The position numbers and the translations under genes were made by a program. The notes beneath the pieces are model-generated. The model was not told the origin of the DNA. It ran no database searches and worked only from the letters and a program-made list of their open reading frames with translations. A stretch of 23,141 nucleotides of DNA from Isoetes engelmannii. Lineage: Eukaryota; Streptophyta; Lycopodiopsida; Isoetales; Isoetaceae. Shown here piece by piece: positions 16,659-23,141 of the stretch. The DNA is taken from contig JAANSK020251162.1 of the NCBI GenBank assembly GCA_011763485.2, forward strand, positions 1 to 23,141, in the 5' to 3' direction. Positions within the stretch are counted from its first letter, which is position 1; every line of letters begins with the position of its first letter.

Positions 16659-17625
16659 GAAAGGTAGAGCATTGAAACAGGTAAAACATCGAGGGCCCAT
16701 GAATTTTGTGGTAGTAACCTGTGTTACGAGTATTACCTTCTATAAATAGACCATTCAAAAAGTGATGAGATTTTTCTTAGTTTAACGTTTAGAGTTACCA
16801 ATATAAACGAGGACCAATTTGCAAGTTTTCATTTTCCACTGGATTTGGGATTTAATGGTGGCAATGGGCCATAGCCTTATTGACGGTTCTTGTTCGTACT
16901 GGCCCTGACCATCCTCGAGTGTTTGGGCTGAGAAAATCGAGTTGTATAAAGCTGCTAAATAATAATCATTGGTGAAGAGCAATCACTGTTGAGAAACAGT
17001 CGAAACAGATGAATGTGTGTGCGTGTAATTTTAATAAAGTTGTGCTGTACAGTCAAACCAGCAGCATTTATTGCATGTCAAAAATTATGGGTGGTATATA
17101 GCATAATAATCTGGAAAAGTTGGATATAAGGGGGCAGAATTAGTTATTGGGTGTTCTTACTTAGAATGTTTGTGGAGGCTTTGGTTTATCTGACCACAGA
17201 TGTCCTGTGGTGGAGGTTTTCCACCTAAAATGTACAAATGGAGTAACTTTGGCTGAATGCCAGACAATCTCAAGCATCAAAAAGCTTTAAATGCTTTCGC
17301 AATAACGTGTATCTAATACTTATAGACCACATATACCAGTTGGCTCCAGTCAATACTAGCCACGAGCTCATCCTTTGGCTGCCTCACTGTAAGTATTCCC
17401 CAATGCTTTATGCATCTGCATAGGTTGTACTGCAGTCCAAGCTACATATGGCACATGAATTTTTCTTGCATCCTTGCAAGTATTCTACAACATTCCTAAA
17501 TTGCTTCAGACCGTCACGTTTTGTATCAAAAACTTCTTGGTTGGATATAAAGATTGCAACATCTTGTTTCTGTGATTCCGTAATCCCCAGTTCCACAAAA
17601 GATCTGAACCACGCTCTAATACTAA
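16659..17625. other. 3' flank of the PPR gene and unassigned sequence
   Basis: No DYW or other PPR-type coding is seen after the stop. The first 400 bp are AT-rich and probably 3' UTR. From about 17130 the sequence is unassigned. A minus-strand open frame at 17788-17408 crosses the end of the Gypsy remnant and has no recognised motif. Confidence 0.4.
17033..17038 (+). promoter_or_regulatory. Candidate poly(A) signal for the PPR transcript
   Basis: AATAAA lies about 375 bp after the PPR stop and is followed by GTTGTGCTG, a GU-rich element. Plant poly(A) signals are loose, so this is only a candidate. Confidence 0.35.
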
Positions 17626-17685
17626 TGATACGAATAAGGATCTTAACCTTAATATCCCTAGCCCTTATATTGTCGGGCGTTACCA
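17626..17685 (-). mobile_element. Possible LTR edge of a further element
   Basis: On the minus strand a 60-bp block begins TGGTAACGCCCGACAATATA and ends CTTATTCGTATCA (TG...CA). It is followed by a sequence resembling a tRNA-Met primer site (TATTAGAGCGTGGTTC). It lies just where the Gypsy pol similarity ends. At 60 bp it is too short for a normal LTR, so it would be a remnant; the call is weak. Confidence 0.25.
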
Positions 17686-18059
17686 GAACATTTACATAGC
17701 TTTGCCAGATCCGTATAGCTCTTTCACCTTGGACCACTCCCCCGTGCTTGTACCATAACACTAGCCGGCGGAGTTTCATGATGATCACGCAGTATCATCA
17801 CTCGAAGATTAGCATGCGATGGTACATAAGCCTTTGCCTTGTAAAAATAAAACCCATCTTGTTTAGTCCACCAATCCCCAGACTTGGTTACTACAGGTTG
17901 TTGCTTATCTTCTTGATATGCCACCTTAATCCTTTGAAAGAGATCATTCTCCCTTACCATCAAAGTATTTAAATACTTTATCCTAGATAAAGCATCCGCA
18001 ACTGGATTATTCTTTCCAGGAGTATGCTCAATACTAAAACGGAACTCATGCAAAAAGTC

Positions 18060-19260
18060 GAGCTACCTAGCTTGTCTAGGACTAATCTTAACTTGTCTTT
18101 GCAAGAATCTCGAAGGCTTGTGGTCAGTATATACCACGAACTTACGAAGCTCCTTGTTGGTACCACATCTCAAGTAGTGCCGCCAAGTCTTCAATGCATG
18201 AACTGTAGCCAACAGTTCTTGCTCATAAGTAGCATAATTCCATTCCGCTTGATTAAGCTTATGGCATTCATATGCAATAACACGACCTTGTTGCGTAAGC
18301 ACCACTCCTAGAGCTTGCCCACAAGCATCTGTGTATACCTCAAATGACTCATTGAGGTCAGGTACCTTTAGTACTGGACTACTCACCAAAAGACTTTTGA
18401 TCCTCTCAAAGGCCTCTTGTTGAGCTGGACCTCACATATACTCTTGATCTTTCCTTAAAAGATCTCTGAGCGGAGCTACTAACTTTGAAAACTTAGGCAC
18501 AAATTTTTGGTAATAGTTAGCCAACCCAAGAAAACTTCTCAACTCATGAACATTCTCAGGTTGAGTCCAATTTTGCATTGCTCGTACCTTGCTAAAGTTC
18601 GGAGACACTCCCTCCCCCGACAAGATATGACACAAGTAAGCAAACTTTTGCTTGAGGAAATCACACTTGGAAACTTTGGCATACAACTTATTGATTCTCA
18701 ACACTTTAAGCACTTGTTCTAGATGGTGAAGTGTTCTTCCAATGAATTCGAGTATACAAGTATATCATCTAAGAATACTTCAACCGATTTATCTAAATAA
18801 TCAGCAAATACTCGATTCATTAACCTCATACATGTAGCCGGAGCGTTAGTGAGGCCAAATGGTATAACCAAGAACTCATAATGATCTTGATGAGTCCTAA
18901 AAGCAGTCTTTGGTTCATCACCTTCACGGATTTTAATTTGATGGTATCCACTTCTTAGATTAATTTTGGTGATATCCACTTCTTTAATTTGATGATATCC
19001 ACTCCTTTATTGTTGCCTTGTTAAGAGTGCGGTAATCTATGCACATATGCGTAGTTCCCTCTTTCTTCTTGACAAGCAACACTGGAGCGACAAAAGGAGA
19101 CTTACTTGGCTGGATAAAACCTTTCTCAAGCAATTTCTTAACTCGCTTTTTTGACCTCCTCTAACTCAAGAGGACTCAAGCAGTAAGGTGCTCTTGCCAT
19201 TGGTTGAGTTCCAGGTTCAAGATCGATCTCATGCTCCATTCCCCTTGACGGAGGTGGCCG
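18060..19260 (-). pseudogene. Reverse transcriptase and RNase H region of the Ty3/Gypsy fossil
   Basis: Recognisable blocks are H-E-I-D-L-E-P-G-T, the L-R-S-G-Y-H-Q-I block, F-G-L-T-N-A-P-A, the catalytic-type F-L-D-D-I-L-V-Y-S, and N-Y-Y-Q-K-F-V, then the RNase H blocks Y-T-D-A-C-G, A-T-Y-E-Q-E-L-L-A and Y-T-D-H-K-P. A tether-type H-T-P-G-K-N-N-P-V-A-D-A-L-S-R follows at about 18020. These are standard for Ty3/Gypsy. A fossil with several interruptions. Confidence 0.85.
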
Positions 19261-19639
19261 TATAGGCAACGCCTCGGGAAACACATCCTTGTATCTTTCC
19301 AAAAGAACAAGCAATTGAGGATGAGATTCCGAACCTACATCGAATTGTTCTACAAGTGAATTGCAAGATTCAACACTTATATCATCATCCAAGATATATA
19401 AACCAAAAACTTGATTATCATTCACTTTAAAAACAGTCTTGATCGGAGTGGCCGACAACAATTTCTCGCATCCTACATAAGGCGATCCTTGAATACTAAC
19501 AGACTTAGAATCAACTAACTCAAAAGTTAACACATGGGATGACCAATCAATGAGGAAATGACAGTTTGAAACCACTTTATCCCCAAAATGACATCATATC
19601 GTTTTAATTTGATTAAATCAACATTAACTTTAAACTATA

Positions 19640-19840
19640 TTGCTCTTGGTCAACTTCTATCGTGAAGTATCAAATCCACGCCTTGCGCTTGTTGATTCCC
19701 ATGCTGAATTTGAGGTCCGGCCTCTCCTATAACAACATATGGAGTCATTGTTGTCAGCTCAAGGCCTAACTCCCTTGCTAAGTCTGCAGATATGAAATTG
19801 TTAGTGCTTGCAGAATCAATATGAACAACCACATTCTTTT
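19640..19840 (-). pseudogene. Protease region of the Ty3/Gypsy fossil
   Basis: The sequence V-V-H-I-D-S-A-S-T-N-N-F-I-S followed by L-A-R-E-L-G-L resembles the active-site region of the retropepsin-type aspartic protease (D-S/T-G/A) that processes gag-pol. It lies between gag and reverse transcriptase, as expected. A fossil. Confidence 0.6.
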
Positions 19841-19985
19841 CCTTGATTCAACCTAAAACACGAATAACTTTACTAAAGAAAAATTAGAAGAAACATTTAC
19901 ATAGTTTCCTCCCTCGCAATAGCTGAAAGCATCTTCACTCCTTCATTATTCGATGGTGTTTTGGAAGTTGCAGCCACAGTCTTTT

Positions 19986-20792
19986 TCAGTTTTTGCGGCT
20001 TAGGGCATTCCCTAGCGTAATGGTCCATGCCGTGCCAGTTATACACTTTATAGCGGTCTTCCTTCTACTGGAATCCTTACACTGCCCTGCAGCCCTTTTG
20101 TTGGACTGATTCCTTTTCCTCTTCTTAGCAGACAGCGCTCCTCCAGAAGTTCCTTCGATCCGTTTAGACTTCCAATCAAAACCCTTCTTGGCCTTCTGAG
20201 TTTTCTCACGGCCAACCAACTTTCTTGCAAGCTCAATAGCTTCCTCGAATCCCTTGGGTTCTGCTTGCAAAAGGTGAGTTTTAATACTGTTGTCCTTTAG
20301 ACCATTTAAAAAGTGGTCTGTCCTCATCTGAGGGGTACGATCTGGGAGTCTTGCAAATAACCCTCGGAGCTTACTAACATATTCTTGTAATGTTCTGATT
20401 TGCGCATACTCTTTAACTGATAAAAGTGCATGCTGACTGTCAAATTGAGGTGCATACTCATCTTTTAACAGTTTGCAAAAGTCATTCCATGACCTAAAGT
20501 TCTTATCATTGTCAATGTGGATAGTCCACCATGATGCCGCAACTCTTTCCAACTTAAGAGAACCGTAAAGCACCTTTACTCTATCACTTTTCTTAGTTGC
20601 CAAATAAAAAAGTTTCATACGAATGAACCAAAACATAGCATCCTCTGGTGTACCGGTCCCATCAAACTCAGTCAGCTTCATCTTTTCCAATGCCTTTACT
20701 TCCTCCTTGGAGAGTCCTTCTAGAGACCCTTCAGAAGGCTCACCAACTGGGTTAACATCTGGGTTAACAACCGGGTTAACTGTATCTGGCAC
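19986..20792 (-). pseudogene. gag region of the Ty3/Gypsy fossil
   Basis: This part resembles the retrotransposon gag family, which forms the capsid of the intracellular particle. The stretch W-x-x-x-x-K-L-F-Y, A-S-W-W, W-x-x-F-C-K-L-L-K-D-E-Y and F-D-S-Q matches the conserved gag core, followed by an R-x-L-x-E-Y-V-S-K-L-R-G-L block and a basic tail. A fossil, part of the broken element. Confidence 0.8.
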
Positions 20793-21029
20793 AGTGCGAC
20801 TAACCCCAGGTTGTGCACTTGTACTAGCTCGTCCCCTAGCAGTATCTTGGGCTCTTAGGTTGTATTTTTTTTAATACCTCTAAAGCTTTTCATGAACCTT
20901 TCAAGAGACTCCTTAAAGCGCTGCTCTCTTGCATTGCTCTCAATAATCCAACGTTCATTTGCCTTTGCATATTATCCAAAGTTCGAGCAATCAACGATTG
21001 TTCATTTCTTGGCTCTAAAGGTGTAGTTA

Positions 21030-21612
21030 TGTAACGTTCCTAACCGACATGCCCTTAACCAACTGGGAAAAACCGTCCGGACGTTTATGAGTAGTCGCTT
21101 CTACCCATTTATGCCGGTGTCTCGGGAACGCTCCACCAAGATCTATTCGAGCGCATCAGCAAGAGCCATCTCCCATGAGTTACGGGCACACCAACTGGGA
21201 AAAACCGTCCGGACGTTTATGTGTAGTCGCTTCTACCCATTTATGCCGGTGTCTCGGGAACGCTCCACCAAGATCTACTCGAGCGCATCAGCAAGAGCCA
21301 TCTCCCATGAGTTACGGGCATGTTACAACCTTTCCCACTAGAACCATGCTCGTCCTCGAGCATCACCAAGACCAGAGCGTCCAACGCTATACAAGGTCAC
21401 AAACGGCCCCATGGAGACTCGAACTCGAACCCTGCTCTGATACAAATGTAACGTTCCTAACTAACATGCCCTTAACCAACTGGGCAAAACCGTCCGGACG
21501 TTTATGGGTAGTCACTTCTACCCATTTATGCCGATGTCTCGGGAACGCCCCACCAAGATCTACTCGAGCGCATCAGCAAGAGCCATCTCCCATGGGTTAC
21601 GGGCACGTTACA
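21030..21612 (-). mobile_element. TRIM-like short LTR element nested in the Gypsy leader (fossil)
   Basis: An LTR of 166 bp (21447-21612) and a matching LTR beginning at 21030 bound the element, both with TGTAACG...CGTTACA-type ends. A further incomplete LTR copy (about 21188-21327) lies between them. The internal part (about 21328-21446) is only about 120 bp and starts, on the minus strand, with a tRNA-Met-type primer site (TATCAGAGCAGGGTTCGAG). The 5-bp sequence AGTTA flanks both sides (21025-21029 and 21613-21617), so the unit inserted as one piece. Tiny internal region, no coding capacity and short LTRs are the TRIM hallmarks. By hand count the outer LTRs differ at about nine of 160 sites, so the insertion is not very recent but is younger than its Gypsy host. 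Confidence 0.8.
21428..21446 (-). other. Primer binding site of the TRIM-like element
   Basis: The minus strand reads TGTATCAGAGCAGGGTTCG directly inside the LTR end at 21447, complementary to the 3' end of plant initiator tRNA-Met, the usual primer of these elements. Confidence 0.65.
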
Positions 21613-21617
21613 AGTTA

Positions 21618-21944
21618 TGGTTACTACAGTTGCAGTTGTAGGCATAGTTGTTGTAGATGTATTGCTCTTAGAGCCTCCTCCAACATCAATAACAACTCCT
21701 CCACTTGCTGCTAAACCTCCACATGGTATTGCAGTACCACCAACCGGATTGACCATTGGCAGTACTTTTGGTACACTGACTCGTGGTTGTGTTTGAATTA
21801 ATCCATAATTAAACACAGGCAGATCATCCAAATGGACACCCTGGAGTGCTGGTACAATACCATCAGTTATTGTTGGCATGACTGGCAAACCATCAGTTAG
21901 TTGCACCATACCTTGAATTGGATCAGCGATAGATTAAAACTGAT
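21618..21944 (-). other. Leader and first frame of the Gypsy element beyond the nested insertion
   Basis: Between the primer site and the nested TRIM-like element lies a minus-strand open stretch rich in Val, Pro, Thr and Gly (21909 downward), with no conserved domain. It is in the position of a gag leader or gag N-terminus. Confidence 0.45.
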
Positions 21945-21956
21945 GCTCTGATACCA
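21945..21956 (-). other. Primer binding site of the Ty3/Gypsy fossil
   Basis: The minus strand reads TGGTATCAGAGC, the standard site complementary to initiator tRNA-Met, three bases inside the LTR edge at 21960. It fixes both the orientation and the inner edge of the LTR. Confidence 0.85.
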
Positions 21957-21959
21957 AAT

Positions 21960-22878
21960 TGTCATAGCCTAATAAAGTAGGAACGCGTATGCTATCTTGA
22001 ACTCCCTGAGCTCCCCTCAACCATGAGTTCCTTACTCCCCACGCACAATCGTTCTAATTCCCAAAATTAGACTAAGCCTAGCTTCAGATAGTTCTTAAGC
22101 AAACACAAGGTGTTTCTCCAACTAGATAAAAGCTCCTGAAATCACTACAATCAGGCCAATGGCCTGCAACGAACTTAGGAAGACAAATCAGACGCTGTGG
22201 AAAAGCTAGAAGCTGAAACAAACCATTCTCCAAGATGCTATCAGAAAACTATATGCTTTTCCAAATTCGCCCAAACCCTTAAATAAGGGCAAAGATCTTA
22301 AGAATAGGTCAGATAAAGGCTTGGAAGCCTTTTCCTGGCCTCAAATAGGCCTTCTAACAATAGATTAGACCTATCCGGCGTGACCCTGGACTGGAAGCTA
22401 ACAGGTCCGTCCGCGAGGTGATAGGGATTTTTTCCCTTTACTCAATGGTTTAGCTATTTAAAACCAACTTTAACATTCATACTTAAATGCCAAATTAGCG
22501 TACCAAACTTGCGCCATTAAAAATTAACCAAACACTGCCCCTGGCAGTTATAAGCCCTCGGAACATTCCCAAGTCACCCAATGGCACTTCCAAGGCCATC
22601 TCCACATCCCATAGGTATGCAAGCACGACTTTCACCTTAGACTTAGATTGTAAAAAAACTGTATGTTCGGTTACCTTTATGTAGTCAAAATTAAATTTTC
22701 TACCACTTATTCACCAATGCAAATAGGCCATTTGACCATCTTAGACCAAATTCAATTGTTTTAAGCCTCACTTGTTTGAGGACCTTATAAAGTTATAACT
22801 CAAGAGATCCGTATGTTCACATTTGAATATTATAAAAGTACATCCATCAATGACATAAACGCAAAAGGTATCGTTACA
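21960..22878 (-). repeat. LTR of the Ty3/Gypsy fossil (5' side in its own orientation)
   Basis: The inner edge is set by the primer site. On the minus strand the LTR ends ...GGCTATGACA. A good outer edge is TGTAACGATACC at 22878 (or TGTTGTAACG at 22881), giving about 919-922 bp with TG...CA ends. The partner LTR was not found in the window, so the outer edge is inferred only from the terminal motif. Confidence 0.6.
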
Positions 22879-23141
22879 ACATGCTCAAATGTCCCAATCA
22901 TCCACATATGCAATGAACCCATAACAAAAAAGAGCGGATCGATTCTTCCTGCATCTCTTTTTTTTTAAAGTCTGTGTACAGGTAATACTATTAGGTCAGC
23001 TGCTGTGAACTTATTAACCTCATCCATTTCCACTTCATTCTATCAGGGACGGCACTTCAAGTTCTTTTTATGTACTAGGTAATTGATGGGCAGCGGGGTT
23101 TTATGCCCTGTAAAACCACGAGGTGGCCAACGAGTGGCGGC
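22879..23141. other. Trailing edge without a recognisable gene
   Basis: Outside the inferred LTR the sequence is plain AT-rich DNA with a T-run at about 22957-22968. I see no supported feature before the window ends. Confidence 0.4.

Larger units (their letters stand above)
17724..22878 (-). mobile_element. Broken Ty3/Gypsy LTR retrotransposon (fossil)
   Basis: Read on the minus strand, right to left, the parts are: LTR (about 22878-21960), tRNA-Met primer site, leader, gag (20792-19986), protease (about 19830-19650), reverse transcriptase and RNase H (about 19250-18060) and the start of the integrase region (to about 17724). The order gag-protease-RT-RNase H-integrase is Ty3/Gypsy, and the RT wording is chromovirus-like (inference). 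The element is broken: about half a dozen interruptions in the coding part, most of the integrase and any chromodomain absent, and no left-hand LTR found. A younger TRIM-like element is nested in its leader. No function is expected. Confidence 0.88.

Noticed and set aside
17194-17232. Two adjacent short hairpins (CCACAG/CTGTGG and GGTGG/CCACC)
   Set aside because: Stems of five or six bases are expected by chance, and no terminator or RNA gene context supports them.
21087-21714. Two plus-strand open frames with repeated peptide blocks
   Set aside because: They run through the tandem LTR copies of the TRIM-like element; the peptide repeats only reflect the LTR repeats.
22879-23141. Possible start of a further gene at the window edge
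   Set aside because: No motif or sufficiently long open frame is visible before the end of the window.

Overview
The window is land-plant nuclear DNA, most likely from a fern or another non-flowering plant (inference, about 0.6). The main evidence is one intronless 1257-codon PPR gene of the PLS class whose triplets repeat a near-constant wording (S-P-N-A-I-T-F, K-A-C-G, G-A-I-D-K-G-R, M-Y-V-K-C-G), a style I associate with fern and lycophyte PPR families rather than angiosperms. The surrounding DNA is AT-rich and packed with decayed transposons, SINE-like elements, simple repeats and tandem arrays, as in a large repeat-rich genome. No rRNA gene, functional tRNA gene, CRISPR array or bacterial operon was seen.

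Layout. 1-1070: no recognisable gene. 1071-1346: short local repeats. 1347-3074: a non-autonomous Mutator-like element with long inverted arms and a 9-bp target duplication, carrying a histone-H1-like Lys/Ala/Pro-rich fragment (possible Pack-MULE). 3340-5680: a degenerate tandem array invaded by a hAT element (3625-4487, perfect 8-bp target duplication, zinc-finger remnant) and by two tRNA-derived SINE-like elements, each ending in a long pure microsatellite (GTT x26; TATC x about 19). 5987-6302: a 184-bp direct repeat. 7130-9157: tandem arrays of about 180, 82 and 58 bp leading into a decayed L1-type LINE ORF1. 9252-9443 (-): a short PPR-like fragment. 9517-9912: a 200-bp tandem duplication. 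10247-10404: a solo LTR of a short LTR family. 10817-11450: a CG-rich stretch headed by a TATA-like box. 12885-16658: the PPR gene. 17724-22878 (-): a broken Ty3/Gypsy retrotransposon whose leader holds a TRIM-like short LTR element (21030-21612) of the same family as the solo LTR.

The only gene that looks intact and expressible is the PPR gene. By family knowledge it would bind one specific organellar transcript. It stops inside the E2 motif and lacks a DYW domain, so if it edits RNA it would need a DYW partner. I found no undescribed multi-gene system. The most useful leads are the PPR protein with its readable RNA code, the gene-capturing Mutator-like element, the repeat-rich LINE leader, and the short LTR family found both as a solo LTR and nested in the Gypsy element.
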